Shown here: piece after piece, positions 6,316-16,200 of the stretch | Layout of the letters: each line of letters begins with the position of its first letter | Position numbering within the stretch: the first letter of the stretch is position 1 | Notes under the pieces: model-generated | Databases searched by the model: none | The model's input: only the letters and a program-made list of their open reading frames with translations | What the model was told of the DNA's origin: nothing | Source: Chitinophagaceae bacterium | Lineage (GTDB): Bacteria > Bacteroidota > Bacteroidia > Chitinophagales > Chitinophagaceae | Direction: 5' to 3' | NCBI GenBank assembly: GCA_016710935.1 | Contig: JADJTY010000001.1 | Coordinates: 372,001 to 436,000, forward strand | Length of the DNA stretch: 64,000 nt | Made by a program: the position numbers and the translations under genes

Positions 6316-7731
6316 ATGAACATTGAACAGATTTATACCGGATGCCTGGCACAGGGTGCTTATTACATAACCAGCAATGGCGAGGCTGCTATTATTGATC
6401 CACTTCGTGAAACACAACCATACTTAGACAGGTTGCAGAAAGACGGCGTGAAATTGAAATACATTTTCGAAACCCATTTCCATGCTGATTTTGTATCAGG
6501 ACATGTGGACCTGGCAAAACAAACCGGCGCAGCCATTGTATATGGCCCCAATGCCAGTCCTGAGTTTGAATTTATATCAGCAAAAGATGGCGAAGAATTT
6601 AAAATAGGTGATATCACTATTAAAGTATTGCATACACCCGGGCATACTATGGAAAGCACTACGTTTCTTTTGAAAGATGAAACGGGTAAAGATCATTGCA
6701 TCTTCAGCGGCGATACGTTGTTTTTAGGTGATGTTGGCCGCCCGGACCTTGCACAAAAAGCTGCAAGTATGACCATGGAAGATCTGGCTGGATTGCTGTA
6801 TGAAAGTTTGATGAATAAAATAATGCCGTTGGCAGATGATGTAATTGTTTATCCTGCACATGGCGCCGGCAGTGCCTGTGGTAAAAACATGATGAAGGAA
6901 ACGGTTGATACACTGGGTAATCAAAAGAAAATGAACTACGCCTTAAATCAACCCAATAAAGAAGCGTTTATACAGGCTGTTACCGAAGGCTTGCTTGCAC
7001 CGCCGGCATATTTTGGGTTGAATGTAGCTATGAATAAAAAAGGCTACGAAAGTTTTGAAACGGTTTTAAACAACGGCATGCGCGAATTAACTGCTGATGA
7101 ATTTGAAGCAGCTGCAGAAAACACCGAGGCCCTGATATTGGATACAAGAACCAACACAGAATTTTATAAAGGCTTTATTCCACAATCGGTAAGTATTGGT
7201 TTAGATGGAGATTTTGCTCCCTGGGTAGGTGCGTTGATTATAGATGTAAAGCAACCTTTGTTACTGGTTACCGATTTGGGTAAAGAAGAAGAAACCGTAA
7301 CCCGTTTAAGCCGTGTTGGGTTTGATAATGTGCTGGGCCATTTAAAAGGCGGCTTTGCTGCATGGCTGGCAGCAGGTAAAGAAGCTGATGTAATTGACAG
7401 GATAACGGCAGAACAATTTGCGGGGGAAGTAGAGATCGGCAAAGATAAAATTCTGGATATCCGTAAAGAAACTGAATATGCAGCCGAGCATGTGGAAGAA
7501 GCGTATAACAGGCCATTAGCCAATATCAACGACTGGATAAAAGACATAAATACAGATGAACATTTTTATGTGCATTGTGCCGGTGGTTACCGCAGCATCA
7601 TTGCCGCATCTATTTTGCAGGCACGTGGTTACAGAAATTTTACTGAAATTGAAGGAGGCTTTAAAGCCATCAGCAACACCACTTTGCCAAGAACAGATTT
7701 TGTTTGCCAGAGTAAAGTAATGAAAGCATAA
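6316..7731 (+). CDS. CstB-like persulfide dioxygenase-rhodanese fusion (copy 2)
   Basis: 471 residues, the same length and domain order as its upstream neighbour, and clearly a tandem paralogue. It has THFHADFVSGH with His54 and His56, HTPGHT, FSGDTLFLGDVGRPD, a pseudo-rhodanese without catalytic cysteine, and a C-terminal rhodanese with CAGGYRS (Cys421). The divergence is spread along the whole length, so the duplication is not recent. Having its own operator (site d) and terminator (7753-7778) means the copies can be expressed separately. The expected reaction is persulfide to sulfite, with sulfur transfer to thiosulfate. Confidence 0.9.
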   Translation: MNIEQIYTGCLAQGAYYITSNGEAAIIDPLRETQPYLDRLQKDGVKLKYIFETHFHADFVSGHVDLAKQTGAAIVYGPNASPEFEFISAKDGEEFKIGDITIKVLHTPGHTMESTTFLLKDETGKDHCIFSGDTLFLGDVGRPDLAQKAASMTMEDLAGLLYESLMNKIMPLADDVIVYPAHGAGSACGKNMMKETVDTLGNQKKMNYALNQPNKEAFIQAVTEGLLAPPAYFGLNVAMNKKGYESFETVLNNGMRELTADEFEAAAENTEALILDTRTNTEFYKGFIPQSVSIGLDGDFAPWVGALIIDVKQPLLLVTDLGKEEETVTRLSRVGFDNVLGHLKGGFAAWLAAGKEADVIDRITAEQFAGEVEIGKDKILDIRKETEYAAEHVEEAYNRPLANINDWIKDINTDEHFYVHCAGGYRSIIAASILQARGYRNFTEIEGGFKAISNTTLPRTDFVCQSKVMKA

Positions 7732-7752
7732 ATTAAGCATAGAGGAAACCCC

Positions 7753-7778
7753 AAGGCAGCCGCAAGGCTGCCTTTTTT
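7753..7778 (+). terminator. Rho-independent terminator
   Basis: AAGGCAGCC (7753-7761), loop GCAA and GGCTGCCTT (7766-7774), then a T run. Confidence 0.92.
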
Positions 7779-7825
7779 ATTTTTCCTTGTGAAAAGCAAC
7801 TCCCTGATGTAAATCATATCTCTAT

Positions 7826-7870
7826 GTAACAAATGTCACCGTACCCCGGAAGTGATTGTATTTACATTTG
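7826..7870 (+). promoter_or_regulatory. Crp/Fnr-type operator and -7 element (site e)
   Basis: GTAAC-AAAT-GTCAC (7826-7839) lies 37 bp upstream of a perfect -7 box TACATTTG (7863-7870). It drives the long operon from 7910 to the RND permease at 16408, whose genes overlap or sit within about 75 bp of each other. Confidence 0.7.
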
Positions 7871-7909
7871 TGAGTGAACATTCACACACTATAATTAAAA
7901 CCAAAAACC

Positions 7910-8311
7910 ATGAACGGAAAAAATAATATAGCCATCGGATTCCTTACAATGGGTTTTTTTATGGCATACGGATTTCTCTTAATTTATTTAAGAGACTTTG
8001 CCCCAGGCAAAGAAGAATGGGTAAACTCTTATAGTATTGGAAAACATTTTGAAACAAGGTTAGCTCATGTACACGGAAACCTGTTTGCTTTTCTCAATAT
8101 CCTTGTCGGGTATTTATTACTTCACTTTAGAGATAAACTTAAAAGTGTAAAGGCTATTTCATGGCTTGCTTTAACGGGCCTGTTGATGCCAATTGGTATT
8201 TTATCTGAAGTATATTTTGGATTACCTCCCGCTTTAGTTTTAATAGGAGCCATTGCCATGACAGCTTCTGTAATATGGTTAGGTATTTCTTTCTTTAAAA
8301 TAAAAATGTAA
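7910..8311 (+). CDS. Four-helix membrane protein of unknown function
   Basis: 133 residues with about four transmembrane helices. I do not recognise the family. A conserved-looking segment ETRLAHVHGNLFAFLN at the start of helix 2 contains two histidines close to the membrane, which could bind haem or metal (inference). It is the first gene of the efflux operon, directly behind a sulfur-island operator, and is followed 1 bp later by a TetR regulator. Confidence 0.65.
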   Translation: MNGKNNIAIGFLTMGFFMAYGFLLIYLRDFAPGKEEWVNSYSIGKHFETRLAHVHGNLFAFLNILVGYLLLHFRDKLKSVKAISWLALTGLLMPIGILSEVYFGLPPALVLIGAIAMTASVIWLGISFFKIKM

Positions 8312-8312
8312 A

Positions 8313-8894
8313 ATGGAAATTAAAAAACGTCAGTTGGAAATTATTGAAGCAGCCGGTGAAATCCTTACAGAATCCGGGCTTGCAGGGCTTACTACAAAAA
8401 ACCTTGCCGCAAAGATGGGTTTTGCAGAGAGTGCTCTGTACCGCCATTTTAAAGGCAAAGAAGAGATTATCGTTACTATGCTGCAATATCTTGCTGCAGA
8501 TATGGACAAAAGGCTTACGGCCTGTGTTGCAAAATTAGAAGACCCGGTGGAAAAACTGAAAGCAGTATTTAATAACCAATTTGACTTTTTTGAAAAGCAT
8601 CCTCATTTTCTGGTAGCTGTATTCTCCGAAGGGCTGCTGGAAGAAAGTAAACAAATCAATGCTGTTATTATGCAGATCATGGCAACAAAAAGAAAACACC
8701 TTTTACCAATAATAAAGCAGGGTCAGCATGAAGGTATTATTGAAACATCTGCATCGGCAGAAGATATACTGCACATCATAATGGGAAGTTTCCGGCTGCA
8801 CATGCTGCAATGGCGGATAACTGCATTCTCATTTGATGTAAAACAAAAGGGAAATAAACTGATGGGGAGCATATTGACTTTAATAAAAGTATAA
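8313..8894 (+). CDS. TetR/AcrR family transcriptional regulator
   Basis: 193 residues. An N-terminal TetR helix-turn-helix spans about residues 8-55 (ILTESGLAGLTTKNLA, then FAESALYRHFKGKEEI), followed by a helical ligand-binding domain. The gene starts 1 bp after the previous one and lies within an RND efflux operon. It is therefore likely to tune that operon in response to an unknown ligand, as TetR regulators of RND pumps usually do. No clear palindrome for it is visible upstream of 7910 beyond the Crp/Fnr-type site. Confidence 0.85.
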   Translation: MEIKKRQLEIIEAAGEILTESGLAGLTTKNLAAKMGFAESALYRHFKGKEEIIVTMLQYLAADMDKRLTACVAKLEDPVEKLKAVFNNQFDFFEKHPHFLVAVFSEGLLEESKQINAVIMQIMATKRKHLLPIIKQGQHEGIIETSASAEDILHIIMGSFRLHMLQWRITAFSFDVKQKGNKLMGSILTLIKV

Positions 8895-8899
8895 ACTAT

Positions 8900-9307
8900 A
8901 TGAAATATACAATTCTGAAAATAACAGCCATTGCATTACTGCTGTTTGCCCTGCTTACATTGTTTCTCAGCAGCTCCGTAATCTTCAACCTGTTTGGTAT
9001 CAGGGCCAAAGAAGGCAACTATGTACCTCTTGTTGTGTGGGCAAATTTCATCAGCAGTATTTTATACCTGGCTGCTGCGTATGGGTTATTTAAAATGAAA
9101 AAGTGGTCAGTTTGGTTGTTGGCAATATCAGTAGTTATTCTCGTAGCAGCTTTTATTGGATTGAAGTTACATATTAGCGAAGGCGGGTTGTATGAAGTTA
9201 AAACCGTAAACGCAATGATATTTCGTATCGGCTTAACTGCACTCTTAGCAGTTGCATCATATTTTTTATTACAAAACAAACAATTATCTAAAAATGAAAA
9301 GATTTAA
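8900..9307 (+). CDS. Small four-helix membrane protein, unknown
   Basis: 135 residues with four predicted transmembrane helices: about 6-28, 43-63, 69-89 and 107-125. No recognised family or catalytic motif. It lies in the efflux operon. Its 3' end overlaps the start of the next gene by 14 bp, showing tight co-expression. Confidence 0.6.
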   Translation: MKYTILKITAIALLLFALLTLFLSSSVIFNLFGIRAKEGNYVPLVVWANFISSILYLAAAYGLFKMKKWSVWLLAISVVILVAAFIGLKLHISEGGLYEVKTVNAMIFRIGLTALLAVASYFLLQNKQLSKNEKI

Positions 9308-9767
9308 ATTTTTATTGCCTGTAACACTTCTTGCATTATTTGCCTGTAATAGCCAGAACGAAGAAAAAGAAGTTAACCATGAAAATCATCAAAAGACAGA
9401 AATGAAGGATGAGCAAAAGAACAACAAAGAGGCGCATGAAGAAACTGCCGGCAAAGTACAGTTAGATAATGGAAAAAAATGGAAGGCTAATGCCGAAACC
9501 ATTACCGGTATCAGCAATATGGCATCCCTTGTTCAAAACGGTATTGCCGGTAAAATGGTAGCTGTAAAACTTAATGATTCGTTACAGACAGAATTTAAAA
9601 CAATTTTTGACAAGTGTACCATGACCGGAGAGTCTCATAATCAGTTGCATAATTTTTTGATTCCGATAAAAGGCCAACTGGAAAAATTAAAAGCTGGTAA
9701 CGCAGATGCTGTGACCCTGAAAGAAATGCAGGAATATCTCTTAACCTTTAAAAACTATTTTGAATGA
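9294..9767 (+). CDS. Predicted lipoprotein, unknown
   Basis: 157 residues. MKRFKFLLPVTLLALFACN is a lipoprotein signal peptide with the lipid-attachment cysteine at residue 18. ATG at 9294 is chosen over an upstream start because it begins exactly at this signal. A charged Glu/Lys/His-rich linker follows, then a helical domain with FDKCTMTGESHNQLHNFLIPI, a short Cys/His-containing motif that may bind metal (inference). The following cupin-like gene overlaps its stop codon (ATGA). Confidence 0.7.
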   Translation: MKRFKFLLPVTLLALFACNSQNEEKEVNHENHQKTEMKDEQKNNKEAHEETAGKVQLDNGKKWKANAETITGISNMASLVQNGIAGKMVAVKLNDSLQTEFKTIFDKCTMTGESHNQLHNFLIPIKGQLEKLKAGNADAVTLKEMQEYLLTFKNYFE

Positions 9768-10051
9768 ACATAAAAGATTTGCATACAAAACTAAAACCCG
9801 TTTCTGCTATTCCTCATTTTAAGGCAGCAGAAGGAAATGTTACGGCTATTCAAATTTTGAATAACTAATTATTAAAAGAACATACAACAAAAATGCCTGC
9901 CCTTTTAGTTTGTGTAACAGGAGAAGTAGTTTTTGAAAATGAAAAAGGGATAAAAGAAAATTTATTACCCGGCGACTATGTACATATTGAGCCGATGATA
10001 CAACATTCGGTAAAAGGAATAGAGGATAGCCAGCTATTACTCATAAAATAA
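9764..10051 (+). pseudogene. Small cupin-like gene interrupted by an in-frame stop
   Basis: The frame from ATG at 9764 reads as one 95-residue protein except for TAA at codon 35 (9866-9868). CAA to TAA is the simplest explanation. The second half (PALLVCVTGEVVFENEKG, then LLPGDYVHIEPMIQHSV) is a typical single-domain cupin strand pattern, so the two halves belong together. A product could restart at ATG 9892. It overlaps the upstream lipoprotein gene by 4 bp and sits 12 bp before the TolC gene. Real decay and sequencing error cannot be told apart here. Confidence 0.7.
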
Positions 10052-10063
10052 AAAATTTGATCA

Positions 10064-11389
10064 ATGAAGTTAGTGAACATTCGCAAATGGTTTTTAGTTC
10101 TTCTGTTTATTGTAACAGGGTTTACCGCAGTACAGGCACAGGTATGGACACTGCAACAGTGCATTGATACAGCACAGGTTTACAACAAGACTTTGCAAAT
10201 GAGTAGAAATAATATTGCGATAAGCCAACAAAAAAGAAAAGAGGCGTCAGCCAATTTAATTCCTAAAATAACAGCTAATGCAGATTATAAATACTTTACC
10301 GATCTGCCAACGCAGCTAATGCCTGCTGCGATTTTTGGCGGACCGGCAGGAACTTTTAAGGAAACACAATTTGGTGTGCCCCATAACATTAATGCCAACT
10401 TACAATTATCCATGCCATTGTATAACCCGCAGGTATTTGGTGCCATGCAAAGCACCAAAATTGCAGCAGAACTTAGCGGTTTGCAATTACAAAAAACCGA
10501 AGAGCAAATTTATTTTGATATTTCTAATCTCTATTACAACGGGCAGCTTTTACTCAGGCAATTATCCTTTATTGACAGTAATGTAGTGAACACGGCAAAG
10601 CTTCTAAGAAATATGAAGTTGCTTAAAGAACAACTGATGGCAAAGGGAACAGATGTGAGTAAGGTTCAACTACAAAAGGAACAATTAGAAACACAAAGAG
10701 AATTAGTTAGCAGCAGGTATGACCAGGTAATGAATGCCTTGAAATTTGCAATGGGAATACCACTTGACCAATACCTGAAAATTGAGCCGGAAATTCTTTA
10801 TAAAAAGAGTGATGAATATGCTGCCACTCCGGCAATAGATATTCGCCTGGCAAATACACAATCCAAATTGTTGCTGAGTGAATTGAATACATTGAAAAAG
10901 AGCAGGCTCCCTTCGGTCTCGCTTTTTGGAACGTATGGTAAAACAGGTTTTGGCTACGACAAACAACCTAATGATTTTTTAAAATTCTATCCTATTGGTT
11001 TTGCAGGTATTCAAATAAGCTATCCATTATTTAATGGTACTGTAACCCAACGAAAAATAACCCAAAAAAAACTGGAAATAAAAAACAGTGAATTACAAGT
11101 ACAAATTGTTACCGAACAAAATGCTATGCAAACCAATAATGCTAAACGGCAAATGGTGGTATCGAAAAAGTCTATTGAAACTAATAGCTCACAAATTAAA
11201 CTGGCGCAAACCATATATGAACAAACTGTACTGCAACAAAAACAGGGAACAGCTTCTTTAACCGATGTATTGCTGGCTGATACTGCCCTACGGGAAGCCC
11301 AGCAAAATTACCTGTCGGCAGTGGTGGATTATTTGAAGGTTGATTTAGAACTAAAAAAACTAACCAATCAATTACTATTAAAAAATTAA
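10064..11389 (+). CDS. TolC family outer membrane efflux protein
   Basis: 441 residues with a signal peptide ending near VQAQ (about residue 26), then WTLQQCIDTAQVYNKTLQM and long amphipathic helices in two repeats, as in OEP/TolC outer-membrane channels. It forms the outer-membrane exit duct of the RND pump encoded by the next genes (adaptor at 11415, permease at 13265). Length and layout are normal. Confidence 0.9.
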   Translation: MKLVNIRKWFLVLLFIVTGFTAVQAQVWTLQQCIDTAQVYNKTLQMSRNNIAISQQKRKEASANLIPKITANADYKYFTDLPTQLMPAAIFGGPAGTFKETQFGVPHNINANLQLSMPLYNPQVFGAMQSTKIAAELSGLQLQKTEEQIYFDISNLYYNGQLLLRQLSFIDSNVVNTAKLLRNMKLLKEQLMAKGTDVSKVQLQKEQLETQRELVSSRYDQVMNALKFAMGIPLDQYLKIEPEILYKKSDEYAATPAIDIRLANTQSKLLLSELNTLKKSRLPSVSLFGTYGKTGFGYDKQPNDFLKFYPIGFAGIQISYPLFNGTVTQRKITQKKLEIKNSELQVQIVTEQNAMQTNNAKRQMVVSKKSIETNSSQIKLAQTIYEQTVLQQKQGTASLTDVLLADTALREAQQNYLSAVVDYLKVDLELKKLTNQLLLKN

Positions 11390-11414
11390 GAATTATAAAT
11401 TAATTATTGCCAAC

Positions 11415-12590
11415 ATGAAAAAAAAGTCAGTCAATTGGAAAACGTTTTTATACATTTTAATCCCTTTGTTGTTGGTAGCAATTATTGCTATTCGGCTTAA
11501 AAAAAATAAGGATACAACTCAACAAAAAGTGTATCAATATAATAAAGAGCAGGCCATTAATGTGCAAACCCAAATAACTAAATTAGAAAGTATTGATGCA
11601 GTATATTTTTATACAGGAACATTTGAACCTAATAAAGAAACTAAGCTCAGTGCTGAAGTTCAGGGGAAAATAAATGCGATGTATGCAGATGCAGGAAGTA
11701 TAGTGAAAAAAGGGCAGGCTCTCATTAAACTCGATGATGCTTTACTGAATCAACAATTGAACACGGTAAATGTACAGATACAAAATATCACTTCAGAAGT
11801 TGATATTCAATTACAAGCAAATCAAATACAGATAAATGGGTTGGAGGATGATGTAAGGCGATACAAAATTCTTGTTGCGGCAGATGCCATACAGGGAATT
11901 CAATTAGAAAAAGCCGAATTGCAATTGCAAACTGCAAAAAATCAACGCAGCTCAATTATGCAAAAATCGGCGATTAAAAATGCACAAGCCTTACGGGCAA
12001 GTATTATTGCACAATTAAATAAAACCACTATTTACGCTCCTTTTAATGGTGTGGTAACTGCCAAACTAAGTGAAGTAGGGGCTTTTGCATCACCGGGTAT
12101 TCCATTGCTGCAGATTACGGATATAAGCCAATTAAGATTTACGGTTACTGTTCCTGAAAGCGATTTAAAATTGTTTGATTACAAAAACAGCTACGAAATT
12201 ATTGCAGATGCAGCCCCCGAAATTAAGTTGCAGGGTAAAACATCTTTGATAGGCAGCAAAGCAAATGTTGGCAATTCGTTTCCAGTTCAGTTTACAGTGA
12301 ACAATGTTTCAAACCTAACGATTAAATCCGGCATGTTTGGAAAATTGAATTTAAGAAATGATACACCTGAACAAGGTATCGTAATTCCTGCCGCTGTTAT
12401 TGTTGGTTCAGAAAGTCAGCCGCAGGTTTATCTCGTAAAAAATGGCAAGACTATTTTGCAAAACATTACTATATCCAAAAAATTTGAAAACAAAGTGGCT
12501 GTTTCAGCAGGACTAAAAGAAGGAGATGTAATTGTAACGAATGGTTTTATAAATCTTTTTGAGGGAGCCAATGTATTAATTAAGAATTAA
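11415..12590 (+). CDS. RND efflux periplasmic adaptor (HlyD/MFP family)
   Basis: 391 residues: an N-terminal membrane anchor (about 9-27), a lipoyl-like half ending in GSIVKKGQALIKLDDALLNQQL, a coiled-coil hairpin (about 105-195), then the second half INKTTIYAPFNGVVT and a beta-barrel with PGIPLLQITDISQLRF. This is the order of the membrane-fusion proteins that link an RND permease to a TolC channel. It lies between the channel and permease genes and shares their operon. Confidence 0.9.
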   Translation: MKKKSVNWKTFLYILIPLLLVAIIAIRLKKNKDTTQQKVYQYNKEQAINVQTQITKLESIDAVYFYTGTFEPNKETKLSAEVQGKINAMYADAGSIVKKGQALIKLDDALLNQQLNTVNVQIQNITSEVDIQLQANQIQINGLEDDVRRYKILVAADAIQGIQLEKAELQLQTAKNQRSSIMQKSAIKNAQALRASIIAQLNKTTIYAPFNGVVTAKLSEVGAFASPGIPLLQITDISQLRFTVTVPESDLKLFDYKNSYEIIADAAPEIKLQGKTSLIGSKANVGNSFPVQFTVNNVSNLTIKSGMFGKLNLRNDTPEQGIVIPAAVIVGSESQPQVYLVKNGKTILQNITISKKFENKVAVSAGLKEGDVIVTNGFINLFEGANVLIKN

Positions 12591-12602
12591 AAAGTAAGAA
12601 TT

Positions 12603-13193
12603 ATGAAGCATACGATTTATTTTATCACCATTCTGGTAATTGCATTATTTGCTGCCTGCAATAACAGCGATAAAAGTAAGGAAAACCTAAAATCAGATTA
12701 TACAAAAATGGGAAATAGTATAGTAAAGAAAACCTTTGATACCTTGCGAAGTTCCCTGCAAACCGCAATCAGCCAATCTGGTTTTGAAGGTGCTGTGCCT
12801 TATTGTAAAACTGCGGCGTATTCACTTACAAATATTTATGCTTCCGATTCGGTAACAATAAGAAGAACATCCTTGAAGTACAGAAACCCAGCAAATAAGC
12901 CGGATACATCAGAAGAGCGGATATTAAAAATATTTGCTTCGCTAAAAGAACAGGGAATAATAAATGATTCAATAAAGCCCATAACTGAGGGGAGTAAAAA
13001 TGGCGAAGTTCATTTTTACAAACCAATCATGTTACAGCAAATGTGTGCTTCCTGTCATGGTAGTAAAAGTGCCGATATACAACCACCTGTGTGGAAAACT
13101 ATCAGTACGCTTTATCCTTTGGATATGGCATACGATTTTAAAACCGGCGATTTAAGAGGAATGTGGCATATCACTTTTACTAAAATTAAATGA
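12603..13193 (+). CDS. Tll0287-like (DUF3365) haem-binding lipoprotein
   Basis: 196 residues. A lipoprotein signal ends at Cys20 (LFAACNN). The C-terminal half contains a single c-type haem motif CASCHG (about residue 151) followed by a LYPLDMAYDFKTGDLRG segment typical of Tll0287-like/DUF3365 periplasmic haem proteins, often sensor-like. It would be exported and anchored facing the periplasm. Finding it between the adaptor and permease genes of an RND pump is unusual. With the sulfur-linked operator of this operon, it hints at redox sensing or electron transfer tied to efflux (inference). Confidence 0.8.
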   Translation: MKHTIYFITILVIALFAACNNSDKSKENLKSDYTKMGNSIVKKTFDTLRSSLQTAISQSGFEGAVPYCKTAAYSLTNIYASDSVTIRRTSLKYRNPANKPDTSEERILKIFASLKEQGIINDSIKPITEGSKNGEVHFYKPIMLQQMCASCHGSKSADIQPPVWKTISTLYPLDMAYDFKTGDLRGMWHITFTKIK

Positions 13194-13264
13194 GATAAAT
13201 AAGTGCTGAAAAACTCTTGCATGTTTTTTAGAAAAGAACAATTCATAATTTTTAATTGAGTAAG

Positions 13265-16200
13265 ATGAATATTACAGAAATATCAATCAAACGTCCATCG
13301 CTGATAATTGTTCTTTTCAGTGTGCTTACTTTACTGGGTATTATCGGGTATAAAAATCTCAGTTATGAGTTGATGCCCGATTTTAATCAGCCGGTTGTGG
13401 TTATTAAAACGGTCTATCCGGGTGCCGAACCTGGTGAAGTGGAAACTTCCGTGTCAAGAAAAATTGAAGATGCTTTATCTAATATGGAAGGGGTAGATTA
13501 TCTGGTTACAAAATCTTTACCCAACGCTTCTATCATTATTGCAAACCTGAAATATGGAACTAATCTGGATAAAGCAATGCAGGATGCACAACGCTATATT
13601 GACAATATTCGTAAAGACTTACCTGCAGATATTTTAAGCCCGGTAATGAGTAAGGTATCGCCCAATGATTTACCGATAATGTCTATCAGTGTTACAAGTA
13701 ATTTGCCTGCAACAGCATTTTATCAAAAAATGAAAGATGAATACCTGCCGCAAATACAACAGTTGAAAGGAGTGGCAGAGATTACCATTTTAGGTGGTGA
13801 AGAAAGAGAAGTACAGGTAAAAGTGAACCAGGATAAATTGAAACTTTTTAAACTATCCCTTTCGCAGGTGGTAGATGCTGTTAATCGCTCAGGGCTTGAT
13901 TTACCAGCCGGTAAAGTACAAACAGATAAAGAAAACAGTTCCGTCAGGCTTACAGGAAAATTTGCAACAATAGAAGATATAAAAAATGTGCAGGTGGCAA
14001 TGCCGCTTCCCGGCAGCCCTGTTTATTTAAAAGATGTGGCTACTGTAACCGATGGAATTAAGGAAACAACTTCAATCAGTCGTTATAATGGTAAAAATGG
14101 CATTGGGTTAATGTTAAAAAAACAAGGCGATGCCAATGCTGTTGATGTTTCAAAATTAGTTCGCAATAAATTCAAAGCTATTGAAGCGCAAAATACGAAT
14201 GCAGGAGTAAGATTTATTATTGCAGACGACAGTACTGATAATACAATTGCTGCTGTTAATTCAGTTGTATTTGATTTGATATTGGCTGTGCTATTGGTTT
14301 CATTGGTAATGCTTTTATTTCTACGGAGTTTTAGAAATTCATTAATTGTAATTGTTGCCATTCCAACATCATTAGTTACTGCTTTTGCCGTGATGTGGTT
14401 ATTGGGTTATACTTTAAATTTAATGACCTTGCTTGCTATGTCATTGATCATTGGTATCCTGGTAGATGATGCTGTGGTGGTATTGGAAAATATTCAAAAG
14501 CATTTAGACAAAGGAAAAGAAAAAAGGGTTGCTGCAATGGATGGGCGTATGGAAATTGGATTTGCCGCTTTGTCTATTACATTGGTGGATGTAGTGGTGT
14601 TTTTGCCCATCCTGTTTTTGCAGGTTTTTGTGGCTGATATGCTTAAACAATTTTCGGTGGTGGTGGTAACTTCTACACTCACAAGTTTGCTGGTAGGCTT
14701 TACCCTTACACCCTGGCTGGCATCAAGAATTGGTATAAAAGAAGATTTGCAGCCTACTAATTTTTTCAATCGCTTCCTGCTTTGGTTCGAACATCAGTTA
14801 GATAAATTCATCAACTGGTATGGCAAACAACTGCAATGGGTTTTAAGCCATAAACTGATTTTTACCGGAATTGTAGTGCTGCTTTTTGCAATGACTTTGG
14901 GCATCATGAAACAGGGAATCATTGGGAAAGAATTAATTTCTACCGGCGACCAGGGAAAATTCAGGATGGCTTTAGAATTTGATAAGTCAACATCTATCCA
15001 ACAAAATAATTTGATTGCACAGCAGGTAGAAACTTATATTCTGCACCAAAAAGAAGTGGCAACAGTATTCAGTAATGTTGGCGGGCCAAGCACCGGTATA
15101 GGAAGTCTGGGTGTAGGTTCTGCAAATAAAACTGAATTTACCATTCAATTAAGATCAAAAAAGGAACTCGGTAATTTAGCTACTGAAGCCTTTATGAAAT
15201 CACTTCGGGAAGATTTAAAATTAAAGTATCCGGCAATTAATTATTCGATGGCAGCCCTGGGATTAATTCCCCGTTCAGCACCCATTGAAATTACTTTGAG
15301 CGGTAGTAATCTGGATTTAGTAATGAAATCAGGCAATGAATTAAAATCAATTGTAGAAAAAATACCTGGCGCTGATAATGTCCGTCTATCAGTAGAAGCC
15401 GGAAGTCCTGAATACAAAATAATTCCCGACAAAGATAAAATGCAACGCTTAGGCTTAACAACTGCTTATGTAGGTTTAAATTTAAGAACAGCCTTTACAG
15501 GAAATGATGAAGCAACACTTACCGAAAACGGAACAGAATATCCTGTAAGAATTTGGCTGGATGAATTTGAGCGAAAAAATTATGATGATGTAAAACGATT
15601 ATCTATTGTAAATCCGATGGGTTTGCCAATAGAAGTTTCGCAGTTTGCAAATGTAGAGAGAGACAATTCTCCTTCACTATTAGAAAGGAAAGACCGCCAG
15701 CCTGCTATAACACTTACGGCCGATGCTTTAGGTCGTCCATCAGGAACCGTAGCAGATGAAGTGGTGGCTTATCTCAAAAAAAATCCTTTGACAGATGGAA
15801 TAAATATGACCTGGGGAAGCGACATAAAACGACAGAACGATAGTTTTGGAGCATTGGGTTCTGTTTTAATGATTTCTTTTTTGCTGATTTATTTAATTAT
15901 GGTGGCATTGTACGACAATTTTGTTTATCCCTTTGTTGCCTTGTTTTCAATCCTCGTAGCAGCCATTGGTGCTTTTCTTGCATTGAATTTAGCATTAAGC
16001 AATTTAAGTTTATTTGCACTGCTTGGGTTAATAATGCTGATGGGATTAGTAGTTAAAAATGCCATTTTAATTGTTGATTTTACCAATCAGTTAAAAGCAC
16101 AGGGAATGTACTATAAAGAGGCATTGATTAAAGCCGGAAAGGAACGTATGCGGCCAATATTGATGACCACATTGGCAATGGTATTCGGTATGCTTCCTAT

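Noticed and set aside
13256..13264. TTG start for the first RND permease
   Set aside because: ATG at 13265 begins the standard RND N-terminus; similar TTG or GTG extensions were rejected at 18289, 25350, 36957, 37374 and 44155.
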